Below, piece by piece: positions 52,827 through 61,597 of a stretch of DNA of 64,000 bases. Within the stretch, counting starts at the first letter, position 1, and each line of letters begins with the position of its first letter. The notes beneath the pieces are model-generated. The model worked only from the letters and a program-made list of their open reading frames with translations. It ran no database searches and was not told where the DNA came from. Source of the DNA: Rhodocyclaceae bacterium (lineage in GTDB: Bacteria; Pseudomonadota; Gammaproteobacteria; Burkholderiales; Rhodocyclaceae). Both the position numbers and the translations under genes were made by a program. Where the stretch lies: assembly GCA_018883385.1 (NCBI GenBank), contig VEQD01000001.1:1-64000 (forward strand). Direction: 5' to 3'.

Positions 52827-53012
52827 GTGGAATCGCTTTACCTGCTTATTCCCGTATCGATCGTACTGGTCTTCGTGATCGCCGGCTTATTCTGGTGGTC
52901 GGTGCGTTCGGGTCAGTTTGATGACCTGGAGGGTCCGGCGCATCGGATCCTGATGGATGGCGAAAAACGACGGAATGACCGCAAAAATGTGGCTGATCGC
53001 CTTCCGGACTAA
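52827..53012 (+). CDS. ccoS: cbb3 oxidase maturation protein CcoS
   Basis: MESLYLLIPVSIVLVFVIAGLFWWSVRSGQFDDLEGPAHRILMD (GTG start at 52827). Confidence 0.92.
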   Translation: MESLYLLIPVSIVLVFVIAGLFWWSVRSGQFDDLEGPAHRILMDGEKRRNDRKNVADRLPD

Positions 53013-53031
53013 AGTTGCGCCGCAGCATAAA

Positions 53032-53045
53032 TTGACGGATATCAA
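53032..53045. promoter_or_regulatory. FNR/Anr box 1
   Basis: TTGACGGATATCAA, 9/10 informative positions of TTGAT-N4-ATCAA. Confidence 0.72.
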
Positions 53046-53079
53046 TAAAGTGTCATGTAGTACCGGTTTGGTGGGTTTT

Positions 53080-53200
53080 GAGTCTTGTATCAGTCATCTG
53101 ATCTGAGCATACTTGGAGCTGCAGGGTCTCAGGACTCGGTCCTCACCCTGCTTCTCTGTTGGGGTTGGGGTGCGCTGTCTTGGCAGTGCACCTTTTTTTT
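53080..53200 (+). ncRNA. Candidate FNR-regulated small RNA (FnrS-like arrangement)
   Basis: Non-coding; lies 41.5 nt (TSS 53080) or about 81.5 nt (TSS 53120) downstream of FNR box 1. Stem-loops ATCAG-TCAT-CTGAT (53089-53102) and GCAGGGT..AGGAC-TCG-GTCCT..ACCCTGC (53121-53151), then a terminator at 53169-53200. Confidence 0.5.
53169..53200 (+). terminator. Strong intrinsic terminator between ccoS and ccoN
   Basis: GGTGCGCTGT-CTTG-GCAGTGCACC (two G-U pairs, CUUG loop) followed by T8. Confidence 0.88.
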
Positions 53201-53251
53201 GCCCTTCTGCCGGCGTCTCAATCCCAAAGACGGCAGGTGTCGGGAGGAACT

Positions 53252-53265
53252 TTGACGTAGATCAA
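53252..53265. promoter_or_regulatory. FNR/Anr box 2, upstream of ccoN
   Basis: TTGACGTAGATCAA, 9/10 match to TTGAT-N4-ATCAA, about 90 bp before ccoN ATG (53356). Confidence 0.8.
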
Positions 53266-53355
53266 ACAATGCGAATTCAGTTAGAATTAAGGCTACGTTA
53301 AGGAATGGTTTTCGTGCAAAATCATGGTGTTTGTTCAATCAAAGAGGTGCGTCCA

Positions 53356-54795
53356 ATGTCTGTAATGTCGGATACGCAATCTGTATACAACTACAAGATT
53401 GTTCGGCAATTTGCCGTAATGACGGTGATTTGGGGGATTGTCGGCATGCTGGTGGGGGTGATCGTTGCCGCCCAGCTCGTCTGGCCTGAACTCAACTTCG
53501 CTCCCTGGCTGACTTTCGGTCGTCTGCGTCCGTTGCACACCAATGCCGTGATTTTTGCGTTTGGTGGCTGTGCCTTGTTCGCGACTTCGTACTATGTTGT
53601 TCAGCGCACGTGCTACACCCGCATTTTCTGCGATAAGCTTGCCGCCTTTACCTTCTGGGGCTGGCAACTCATCATTGTGCTGGCTGCCGTGACACTGCCG
53701 CTGGGCATGACCTCCGGTAAAGAGTACGCCGAGCTGGAATGGCCCATCGATATCCTGATTGCTGTGGTGTGGGTTGCCTACGCCGTGGTTTTCTTCGGTA
53801 CAATCGCTAAGCGCAAGGTTCAGCATATCTACGTGGCGAACTGGTTCTACGGTGCCTTCATCATCGCGGTCGCACTGTTGCACATCGTGAACAGCGCCGA
53901 AATGCCGGTCAGCCTCTTTGGCATGAAGTCGTACTCGGCTTACTACGGCGCACAGGATGCCATGGTGCAGTGGTGGTATGGCCACAACGCCGTCGGTTTC
54001 TTCCTGACGGCAGGCTTCCTGGGCATGATGTACTACTTTGTGCCGAAGCAAGCGGGTCGTCCGGTGTATTCGTATCGTCTGTCGGTCGTCCACTTCTGGG
54101 CGCTGATTTTTACCTACATGTGGGCGGGTCCGCACCATCTGCACTACACGGCGCTGCCGGACTGGACCCAGTCGCTGGGGATGGTTTTCTCGCTGATTCT
54201 GCTAGCACCCTCGTGGGGCGGTATGATCAACGGCATCATGACCTTGTCGGGTGCCTGGCATAAGCTGCGTGATGACCCGATCCTGAAGTTCCTGATCACC
54301 TCACTGTCTTTCTACGGTATGTCGACCTTCGAAGGTCCGATGATGGCGATCAAGACGGTGAATGCGCTGTCGCATTACACCGACTGGACCGTGGGTCACG
54401 TGCACTCGGGCGCCCTCGGTTGGGTGGCCATGGTGTCGATCGGTTCGATCTACTTCCTGATTCCGAAGCTGGTGGGTAAGCAGGAGATGTGGAGCACCAA
54501 GCTGGTGACCACGCACTTCTGGATCGCCACCGTCGGCGTGGTCTTGTACATTGCTTCTATGTGGATCTCGGGGGTGATGCAAGGTCTGATGTGGCGTGCG
54601 GTTAACGCCGACGGCACGCTGACCTACAGCTTCATCGAAGCCGTGAAGGCCAGCTATCCGTTCTGGGCGATTCGTGTACTGGGTGGTCTGATGTACCTGG
54701 TTGGCATGCTGCTGATGCTCTACAACGTGGTGAAGACGATGCAGGGTGCGCGTATGGTTGACGACGCGGCTGTCCCGGCACCGGCACACCACTAA
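53356..54795 (+). CDS. ccoN: cbb3-type cytochrome c oxidase subunit I
   Basis: [80 protein letters not shown]. Confidence 0.98.
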   Translation: MSVMSDTQSVYNYKIVRQFAVMTVIWGIVGMLVGVIVAAQLVWPELNFAPWLTFGRLRPLHTNAVIFAFGGCALFATSYYVVQRTCYTRIFCDKLAAFTFWGWQLIIVLAAVTLPLGMTSGKEYAELEWPIDILIAVVWVAYAVVFFGTIAKRKVQHIYVANWFYGAFIIAVALLHIVNSAEMPVSLFGMKSYSAYYGAQDAMVQWWYGHNAVGFFLTAGFLGMMYYFVPKQAGRPVYSYRLSVVHFWALIFTYMWAGPHHLHYTALPDWTQSLGMVFSLILLAPSWGGMINGIMTLSGAWHKLRDDPILKFLITSLSFYGMSTFEGPMMAIKTVNALSHYTDWTVGHVHSGALGWVAMVSIGSIYFLIPKLVGKQEMWSTKLVTTHFWIATVGVVLYIASMWISGVMQGLMWRAVNADGTLTYSFIEAVKASYPFWAIRVLGGLMYLVGMLLMLYNVVKTMQGARMVDDAAVPAPAHH

Positions 54796-54819
54796 GCTCA
54801 ACAGAATCGGAGAATTACG

Positions 54820-55485
54820 ATGAAAATTACGCAAGAACTCGTTGAGCGCAAAGTAGGGTTGCTGATCGTGCTGACCTTCCTGACCGTTCTGGTCGGCGGC
54901 GCGATCGAGATTATCCCGTTGTTCTGGCAGAAGTCGACGACAACCCCGATTGAAGGCCTCAAGCCTTACGATGCCGTTCGTCTGGTTGGTCGCGACATCT
55001 ACATCCGCGAAGGCTGCTACAACTGCCACTCGCAGATGATTCGTCCGTTCCGTGCTGAAACCGAACGTTACGGGCATTACTCGGTGGGCGGTGAGTCGGT
55101 GTACGACCACCCCTTCCAGTGGGGCTCAAAGCGTACGGGTCCGGATCTTGCCCGTGTTGGCGGCCGTTATTCGGACACCTGGCACATGGTTCACCTGAAT
55201 AATCCGCGTGACGTGGTGCCTGAGTCAAATATGCCGGCTTATCCGCACCTCATGACCACCAAGGCTGCCGCTACGGTGGGCTCGGATGTGGATGCCAAGA
55301 TGGTTGCCCTGCGCCGTGTCGGTGTTCCTTACTCGGATGAGGACATTGCGGGCGCCAAGGAAGCCATTGGCGACAAGACCGAGATGGACGTCCTGGTTGC
55401 CTATTTGCAGGGTCTGGGCACGCTGCTACCGAATACCGCGGCCGCGACTGCAGCCCCGGCGCCAGCGGCTCCTGCAGCGCAGTAA
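54820..55485 (+). CDS. ccoO: cbb3-type cytochrome c oxidase subunit II
   Basis: [26 protein letters not shown] (CXXCH); [16 protein letters not shown]. Confidence 0.97.
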   Translation: MKITQELVERKVGLLIVLTFLTVLVGGAIEIIPLFWQKSTTTPIEGLKPYDAVRLVGRDIYIREGCYNCHSQMIRPFRAETERYGHYSVGGESVYDHPFQWGSKRTGPDLARVGGRYSDTWHMVHLNNPRDVVPESNMPAYPHLMTTKAAATVGSDVDAKMVALRRVGVPYSDEDIAGAKEAIGDKTEMDVLVAYLQGLGTLLPNTAAATAAPAPAAPAAQ

Positions 55486-55490
55486 TTACC

Positions 55491-55715
55491 ATGGATCAGA
55501 ACGATTTTCGTATCGCAGTCACGGTGGTGTCTTTCATCGCCTTTGTTGCGATTTTGTTTTGGGCATACAGCCGGAAATCGAAGCCCTCGTTTGACGTGGC
55601 TTCACGCATTCCGTTTGAAACCCTTGAGCAGGCCAAGCAAGACGAGGCTCGCGAATCGTCTCTGAAGTCGTCCAAACCCGTTACGAACTTACGGAAGAAT
55701 CATCATGCTAACTAG
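55491..55715 (+). CDS. ccoQ: cbb3-type cytochrome oxidase subunit CcoQ
   Basis: Short single-TM protein between ccoO and ccoP (AILFWAYSRKSKPSFDVASRIPFE). Confidence 0.85.
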   Translation: MDQNDFRIAVTVVSFIAFVAILFWAYSRKSKPSFDVASRIPFETLEQAKQDEARESSLKSSKPVTNLRKNHHAN

Positions 55716-56604
55716 TGTTGCTTCGATTATCGTCACCATCGTGGTGCTGGGCAGCATCCTCGGTTGTGGTTTTATCCTCTGGAACCAGAGCCGGGTGAAG
55801 TTGCCCAAGGGCAAGGTTGAGACCACCGGTCACGAGTGGGATGGCCTTGAGGAATACAACAATCCGCTCCCCAAATGGTGGATGTGGCTGTTCTGGATCA
55901 CTGTGGTCTTCGCGCTGGCCTATGTCTTTTTGTATCCGGGCCTTGGAAATAACAAAGGCTTGCTAGACTGGTCCTCGACCGGTCAGTGGCAGAAGGAAGT
56001 GAACAAGGCCGATGAGCAGTATGGCCCGCTGTTCGCCAAATACGCGCAGACACCGATTGCGGATCTTGCACAGGACCCTCAGGCGGTAGAGGTAGGTAAG
56101 CGTCTCTACCTGACTTACTGCTACCAGTGTCACGGTTCGGACGCTCGCGGTGCCAAGGGCTTCCCGAATCTGACTGACAACGATTGGCTATACGGTGGTT
56201 CGCCGGAGACCATTCTCCAAACCATCACGGCAGGTCGTAACGGCATGATGCCGCCGCATGCCCACTTGGGTGCAGAGGCTATTAAGGATCTTGCCAACTA
56301 CGTCCGCTCGCTGTCGGGTCTGGCCAATGACTCGCTGGCCGCTGCCAAGGGCAGGGAGTTGTTTGCTTCATCCGGTTGTGCCGGTTGCCATGGTGCGGAT
56401 GCTAAGGGCAATCAAGCCATCGGTGCCCCGAACCTGACCGACAATGTCTGGTTGTACGGTAGCTCGGAAAAGACTATTACCGAAACCATCGTCAATGGGC
56501 GTCAGAATATGATGCCGGCGTTTGCCGACCGTCTGAACGAGGGCAAGTTGAAGCTATTGTCGGCCTACGTCTATAGCCTCTCACAGAAGCCTGCCGCCAA
56601 ATAA
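55705..56604 (+). CDS. ccoP: cbb3-type cytochrome c oxidase subunit III (dihaem)
   Basis: HEWDGLEEYNNPLPKWWMWLFWIT; two CXXCH motifs (CYQCH, CAGCH). Confidence 0.97.
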   Translation: MLTSVASIIVTIVVLGSILGCGFILWNQSRVKLPKGKVETTGHEWDGLEEYNNPLPKWWMWLFWITVVFALAYVFLYPGLGNNKGLLDWSSTGQWQKEVNKADEQYGPLFAKYAQTPIADLAQDPQAVEVGKRLYLTYCYQCHGSDARGAKGFPNLTDNDWLYGGSPETILQTITAGRNGMMPPHAHLGAEAIKDLANYVRSLSGLANDSLAAAKGRELFASSGCAGCHGADAKGNQAIGAPNLTDNVWLYGSSEKTITETIVNGRQNMMPAFADRLNEGKLKLLSAYVYSLSQKPAAK

Positions 56605-56622
56605 TTGGTCACGGTTTTCAAG

Positions 56623-56655
56623 CGCCCCGCTGGTTTCCGGTGGGGCGTTTTATTT
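56623..56655 (+). terminator. Intrinsic terminator downstream of ccoP
   Basis: CGCCCCGCTGG-TTT-CCGGTGGGGCG stem (with wobble pairs) followed by TTTTATTTT. Confidence 0.82.
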
Positions 56656-56719
56656 TGAGCTTCTAATCGATATATAAACGCGTAAAATGTTTGTATCGCA
56701 ATAGTTCTTCGGAAATGAT

Positions 56720-58144
56720 ATGAGCCAGCAAGAGACGTCCCCACAAAAACCTTCTGATAACGCGCCGGTTGAGCAGTCGCTTTATGCCAAGCACAAGAAG
56801 GTTTATGCACGTGAAACACCGGGTAAGTTTAATTCGCTGCGCTGGTTCTTCGTTTTCCTGACGCAGGCCATTTTTTATTTCGGGCCCTGGTTAGAGTGGA
56901 ATGGTCGCCAGGCGCTGTTGTTTGATCTGGCAGAACGTAAGTTCTATCTTTTCGGGTTGGTGCTCTGGCCGCAGGACGTGATTTATTTGTCCATTATTCT
57001 GCTGCTATCTGCGTTCGGCCTGTTCCTGTTCACCGCCATGGCCGGACGCCTGTTCTGTGGTTATGCCTGCCCACAAACGGTGTATACCGAAATCTTCATG
57101 TGGATTGAAAACCGCCTAGAGGGAGATCGTAACGCCCGTATCAAGCTCGATCAGTCACCGATGTCCGGCCGTAAATTGCGCATTAAAGCTACAAAGTTTT
57201 TCTTGTGGGGCGTTCTGTCGTTGTGGACCGGGATTACCTTTGTGGGCTTCTTCATGCCCATGAAGGATCTGATGCAGGAATTGATGGCGTTGACCATCAG
57301 TGGCTGGTCTGCATTCTGGGTTTTCTTCTACAGTGCGTTCTGCTTTCTGCAAGCCGGCTTTATGCGCGAGCAGGTCTGCAAATATATGTGTCCTTATGCC
57401 CGGTTCCAGGGGGTAATGTTTGACCCAGACACACTGATTGTGACGTATGACGAAGCGCGCGGTGAACCTCGCGGCGCACGCCGTAAGACCGATGACCTCA
57501 AAGCCAAGGGTCTAGGCGATTGCGTTGATTGCAAGGTCTGCGTTCAGGTCTGCCCGACAGGCATTGATATTCGCAATGGGTTGCAGTACGAATGTATCGG
57601 TTGCGGCCTGTGTATTGACGCTTGCAATGAGATCATGGCTAAGATGGACTATCCACCCGGTCTCATTCGTTACGCCACCGAAAATTCTCTGGCCAAACAA
57701 TACACGCCGGGAGAGACGTTGCGCCATGTATTCCGTCCGCGAATCCTGCTTTACACCGGCATCTTGTTGCTGATCTTTGCGGCCTTTGTCTATTCATTAG
57801 GCACCCGCATTCCGCTGCGTGTTGATGTGCTGCGCGACCGGGGTGTGATGTCTCGCGAGGTTAGTGACGGTCTCACCGAAAACGTGTACCTCTTGCACAT
57901 CATGAATATGCAAGATACCACGCGTACCTTCATCGTAAAACCAGAAGGCCTCGAGGGGATTCGTATGGATGGTCGCAATGCCTTCACGGTGCCGCCGCTC
58001 CAGAACGTCACGGAACCCATTAACGTGCGCGTGCCTAGCGGCGAAGGCAAACCCGGCGCCAATCCCATCGCATTCGTGATTGTCGACACCGAAAATCCCG
58101 ATGTGCGCCGTGACGAGAAGTCCACCTTTTTTCAGCCGAACTAA
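56720..58144 (+). CDS. ccoG: cbb3 oxidase accessory protein CcoG (FixG)
   Basis: FCGYACPQTVYTEIFMWIE; ferredoxin-type CVDCKVCVQVCPTGIDIRNGLQYECIGCGLCIDACNE. Confidence 0.95.
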   Translation: MSQQETSPQKPSDNAPVEQSLYAKHKKVYARETPGKFNSLRWFFVFLTQAIFYFGPWLEWNGRQALLFDLAERKFYLFGLVLWPQDVIYLSIILLLSAFGLFLFTAMAGRLFCGYACPQTVYTEIFMWIENRLEGDRNARIKLDQSPMSGRKLRIKATKFFLWGVLSLWTGITFVGFFMPMKDLMQELMALTISGWSAFWVFFYSAFCFLQAGFMREQVCKYMCPYARFQGVMFDPDTLIVTYDEARGEPRGARRKTDDLKAKGLGDCVDCKVCVQVCPTGIDIRNGLQYECIGCGLCIDACNEIMAKMDYPPGLIRYATENSLAKQYTPGETLRHVFRPRILLYTGILLLIFAAFVYSLGTRIPLRVDVLRDRGVMSREVSDGLTENVYLLHIMNMQDTTRTFIVKPEGLEGIRMDGRNAFTVPPLQNVTEPINVRVPSGEGKPGANPIAFVIVDTENPDVRRDEKSTFFQPN

Positions 58145-58149
58145 ACATC

Positions 58150-58668
58150 ATGAGTGAATTAGGTCAGACGCCACCCGCCCCTTGGTATCGCCACCGTTGG
58201 CCCTGGATCCTCATGGCCGGCCCCGCGATTGTGATTGTGGCGGGATTTGTGACAGCCTGGCTGGCCATTATCAGTTATGACGGTCTGGTAGAGGACAACT
58301 ACTATAAAGTTGGCCTGGCCGTGAACCAGCAGCTTCAGCAAAAGCATCTCGCAGCCCAGTTGGGGCTCAAGGCAGATTTGAACTATGTCGAAGCTGATCA
58401 GGAAGTGCAACTGGTTTTAACCGGCTTGCAGGCTGCGGCCTTGCCTGATGACATTCGGCTAAAACTGGTGCACCCAACGCGCAAGGGCGAAGATCAGATC
58501 GTCATCTTGCGGCGCACTGGAAAACAATTTTCTGGAAAATTCCAGAATCCGCCCAGTGCTGGTCGATGGAACGTGATTCTTGAAGATCCGGTCGCCGGTT
58601 GGCGCATGGACACCGTCTGGGATTTGCGCACCGACCACCGTGTGACCTTTGCAGCAAAATCCCAATAA
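58150..58668 (+). CDS. FixH family protein
   Basis: PWYRHRWPWILMAGPAIVIVAGFVTAWLAI...DNYYKVGLAVNQ typical FixH/CcoH. Confidence 0.9.
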   Translation: MSELGQTPPAPWYRHRWPWILMAGPAIVIVAGFVTAWLAIISYDGLVEDNYYKVGLAVNQQLQQKHLAAQLGLKADLNYVEADQEVQLVLTGLQAAALPDDIRLKLVHPTRKGEDQIVILRRTGKQFSGKFQNPPSAGRWNVILEDPVAGWRMDTVWDLRTDHRVTFAAKSQ

Positions 58669-58697
58669 GCTTTTATTTGATAGAAAGGAGCAGCATC

Positions 58698-58832
58698 ATG
58701 GCCTGGAAAGAACTCTTCACAACCGATGTTGGACTGGCAAGCCTGGGCGTTATCGTGTTCGTCATTGGCATATCGATCTTTTTTGGTCGCATGTTCAACA
58801 AGAAAATGAACGAGAAGCCGGGTCAAGACTGA
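58698..58832 (+). CDS. Small single-TM protein (DUF3149-like)
   Basis: MAWKELFTTDVGLASLGVIVFVIGISIFFGRMFNKKMNEKPGQD, preceded by GAAAGGAG. Confidence 0.78.
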   Translation: MAWKELFTTDVGLASLGVIVFVIGISIFFGRMFNKKMNEKPGQD

Positions 58833-58851
58833 TCCATCCCCCTCGCGTTCC

Positions 58852-58894
58852 AGCAAAAAGCCCGGCCAGAAGAAACCAAGCCGGGCTTTTTGCT
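58852..58894. terminator. Bidirectional intrinsic terminator
   Basis: AGCAAAAAGCCCGGC (58852-58866) / GCCGGGCTTTTTGCT (58880-58894), perfect 15-bp stem between convergent genes. Confidence 0.92.
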
Positions 58895-58910
58895 GACATC
58901 AGCCTGGCAA

Positions 58911-59354
58911 TCAGCGATAGACCAGTACCGGTACTTTGGAGTGCGTCAGTACTTTCTGGGTTTCGCTGCCTAGCAGTAAGCCGCTGATGCCGCGACGACC
59001 ATGCGAGGCCATGAAGATCAAATCACAGGATTTGTCCTGAGCCATTTGAACGATGACCTCGTAGGGCGCATCGCTGGTTTCTGTAATCGAACAAGTTGTG
59101 ACCCCCGCTGCAGCGCAGATCTCTTCAGCGGCTTTTAGGTGACGATGAGCGATGGTCGTGGTCAGCTTGGCGAATTCGTCCGGCGGGGTTGGATCCATCA
59201 TGGCGCCATCGCCATAGTAGCTGATTGGAAACTCCGGTTTCACGAAGAGGATACTGATGGCGGCCTTGATTTCGCTGGCAAACTCGGCGGCCCTGCGGGT
59301 TGCCATCAGCGAGAGTTCTGACCCGTCAATGGGCAGCAGGATGTGCTTGAACAT
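58911..59354 (-). CDS. Universal stress protein family
   Basis: MFKHILLPIDGSELSLMATRRAAEFA; DLIFMASHGRRGISGLLLGSETQKVLTHSKVPVLVYR. Confidence 0.93.
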   Translation of the reverse strand: MFKHILLPIDGSELSLMATRRAAEFASEIKAAISILFVKPEFPISYYGDGAMMDPTPPDEFAKLTTTIAHRHLKAAEEICAAAGVTTCSITETSDAPYEVIVQMAQDKSCDLIFMASHGRRGISGLLLGSETQKVLTHSKVPVLVYR

Positions 59355-59363
59355 GCTTACCTT

Positions 59364-60149
59364 TCAATGAGCCGGGCGACCACTGGCAATGTCCGCCAGG
59401 CCCTCCGGGTTGGTGATCTGCAGGTGACGGGTCTGAACATCAACCAGGCCGTCTTCCTGAAAGCGTGAAAATAGGCGAGAAACCGTTTCCAGAGATAGCC
59501 CTAGGTAACTGCCGATTTCTTCGCGCGTCATGCGCAGCACGAAGGTGTTTGGAGAATACCCGAGTCGCGAGAACCGTTTGCCCAGATCCACAATGAACGC
59601 AGCCAAGCGGGACTCGGAGCGCATATTGGCCAAAATCTGGAAAGCGGCCTGATCCTGAACGATACGCTGGCTCATCAGCCGATTCAGGTGAGCGTGCAGC
59701 GTGGGGAAGGATGTCGCAATCTCATCGACGTTGCCGTAGGGCATCAGGCAAACCTCGCTGACCTCGAGCGCCACGGCGCGACACGCATGACGGCCACCAC
59801 CGATACCATCCATGCCGAGGATTTCTCCGGTCATCAGAAAGCCGGTGACCTGGTCACGCTGTGAGTCGTTCGGAACAAGCGTCTTGAAGAAGCCGCTCCG
59901 CACTGCATAAAGGGCATTGAACGGCTCGCCCAGGTTGAACAGCGTCTCGCCACGCTGCAGGCGGCGGCGGGTTGGAAACCATTGGTCCAGGGATTCCAGC
60001 TCTTTGACGTCGAGTGAAGGTGGGTGGCAAACAGCGTTCAGGTCGCAGTGCAAGCACTGCGCCTTCAGCTCCGCAACATCAATCCCACGCGCCTTGTGGG
60101 TGCACGGCTCTTTAGTTTTGAAATCCTGAACTTCGTTCTTGCTGGACAT
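59364..60149 (-). CDS. fnr: FNR/Anr-type oxygen-sensing transcriptional regulator
   Basis: N-terminal CLHCDLNAVC (CX2CX5C) plus an additional upstream Cys and EVCLMPY; CRP/FNR HTH MTREEIGSYLGLSLETVSRLFSRFQEDGLV. Confidence 0.93.
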   Translation of the reverse strand: MSSKNEVQDFKTKEPCTHKARGIDVAELKAQCLHCDLNAVCHPPSLDVKELESLDQWFPTRRRLQRGETLFNLGEPFNALYAVRSGFFKTLVPNDSQRDQVTGFLMTGEILGMDGIGGGRHACRAVALEVSEVCLMPYGNVDEIATSFPTLHAHLNRLMSQRIVQDQAAFQILANMRSESRLAAFIVDLGKRFSRLGYSPNTFVLRMTREEIGSYLGLSLETVSRLFSRFQEDGLVDVQTRHLQITNPEGLADIASGRPAH

Positions 60150-60160
60150 ATAATTCGTCT

Positions 60161-61570
60161 ATGAACAGTCTAACTATGGCTCAAACAGGTTTGGTAGATC
60201 GGGATCTCTGCCGTCGATTCGACGTTAGCGGACCCCGTTACACATCATATCCGACTGCGGATAGGTTTCAAGCCGATCCGGGCGCTGAGTTATTGGTGAA
60301 CGCATTGGGTCACCGCCCAGCGCCTCAACAGGCTATTTCATTATATGTCCATCTGCCATTCTGCAGCACGGTCTGCTACTACTGTGGCTGTAATAAAGTA
60401 ATCACCAAGGATCACACTAAATCGTCACGATATCTCGACTATCTGGAGCGCGAGATCGATATGCAGGTTGCCGCACTAAGGGGCACGCGTCAGGTGGCGC
60501 AGCTCCATTGGGGTGGGGGCACGCCAACCTTTCTCAATGATGCTGAAATGGCACGCCTGATGGCGGCATTACGGAGCCGTTTTGACTTTCTCGACGCCGG
60601 TGAGTATTCGATCGAGATTGACCCACGTTCGGTCGATCCGCAGCGCGCACACACCCTTTTTGAATTAGGTTTTAACCGCATGAGTCTGGGCATTCAGGAT
60701 TTTGACCCATTGGTGCAAATGGCGGTTAACCGGATCCAGAGCTTTGAACAAACGCGGGATGTCCTCCTGGCCGCTCGTGATGCCGGTTTCAAATCGGTAT
60801 CGGTCGACCTGATTTATGGCCTGCCGCGGCAGACGCTCAACGGTTTTCGCACCACGCTGGAAAAGACCCTGAGCCTGTCGCCTGACCGGATTGCGCTATA
60901 CAGTTACGCGCACCTGCCGCAAATTTTTATGCCACAGCGGCGCATTCACGATACGGAGTTGCCCAAGCCCGAGGACAAACTATCGCTCATGGCCATGGCG
61001 GTCGAAATGCTGGTGGATGCCGGTTATGTCTTCATCGGGATGGATCATTTTGCCCGCCCAGATGATGAGCTTGCGTTGGCGCAGCAGGCCGGCAAGCTCC
61101 ACCGTAATTTCCAGGGGTACGCCACGCACGCGGAACTCGACTTGCTGGCCTTTGGTGTGTCGGCGATCGCCAAGGTGGGTCCAGTTTATGCGCAGAATGC
61201 CAAATCGCTTGATGAGTATTACCACGATATCGATGCCGGCCATCTACCGGTGCGGCGAGGCTATCGCATGGATGTGGATGATCAATTGCGCCGTGCGGTG
61301 ATTCAGGAATTGATGTGCCATTTTGGTCTAAATTTCGCCGCAGTATCGCAGGCCTGGGATATCGATTTTCGGACCTATTTTGCCGATGCGTTAGAGCAGC
61401 TTCAGCCTCTGGCGGATGCGGGACTGCTCCAGATGGATTCTCAGCAAATTGACGTGATGCCCAAGGGACGCCTGCTGGTCCGTATCATTGCGATGGCCTT
61501 CGACCGGCACCTGCAGGCTGATCGACAGCAGGCACCGGAAGGCCGCCAGCGATACTCCCGGGTGATCTAG
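60161..61570 (+). CDS. hemN: Oxygen-independent coproporphyrinogen III oxidase
   Basis: SGPRYTSYPTADRF; HLPFCSTVCYYCGCNKVITK radical-SAM Cys cluster. Start may be 60161 or 60176. Confidence 0.96.
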   Translation: MNSLTMAQTGLVDRDLCRRFDVSGPRYTSYPTADRFQADPGAELLVNALGHRPAPQQAISLYVHLPFCSTVCYYCGCNKVITKDHTKSSRYLDYLEREIDMQVAALRGTRQVAQLHWGGGTPTFLNDAEMARLMAALRSRFDFLDAGEYSIEIDPRSVDPQRAHTLFELGFNRMSLGIQDFDPLVQMAVNRIQSFEQTRDVLLAARDAGFKSVSVDLIYGLPRQTLNGFRTTLEKTLSLSPDRIALYSYAHLPQIFMPQRRIHDTELPKPEDKLSLMAMAVEMLVDAGYVFIGMDHFARPDDELALAQQAGKLHRNFQGYATHAELDLLAFGVSAIAKVGPVYAQNAKSLDEYYHDIDAGHLPVRRGYRMDVDDQLRRAVIQELMCHFGLNFAAVSQAWDIDFRTYFADALEQLQPLADAGLLQMDSQQIDVMPKGRLLVRIIAMAFDRHLQADRQQAPEGRQRYSRVI

Positions 61571-61597
61571 GGCTGTCGGTGACCAAGAGAAAATGAC

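Noticed and set aside
53113-53301. 62-aa ORF in the ccoS-ccoN gap
   Set aside because: Reads through the hairpin-T8 terminator and FNR box 2, no RBS or homology visible; non-coding interpretation fits better.
60113-60131. Possible FNR box upstream of hemN
   Set aside because: TTGAAATCCTGAAC has only one acceptable half-site; not supportable.
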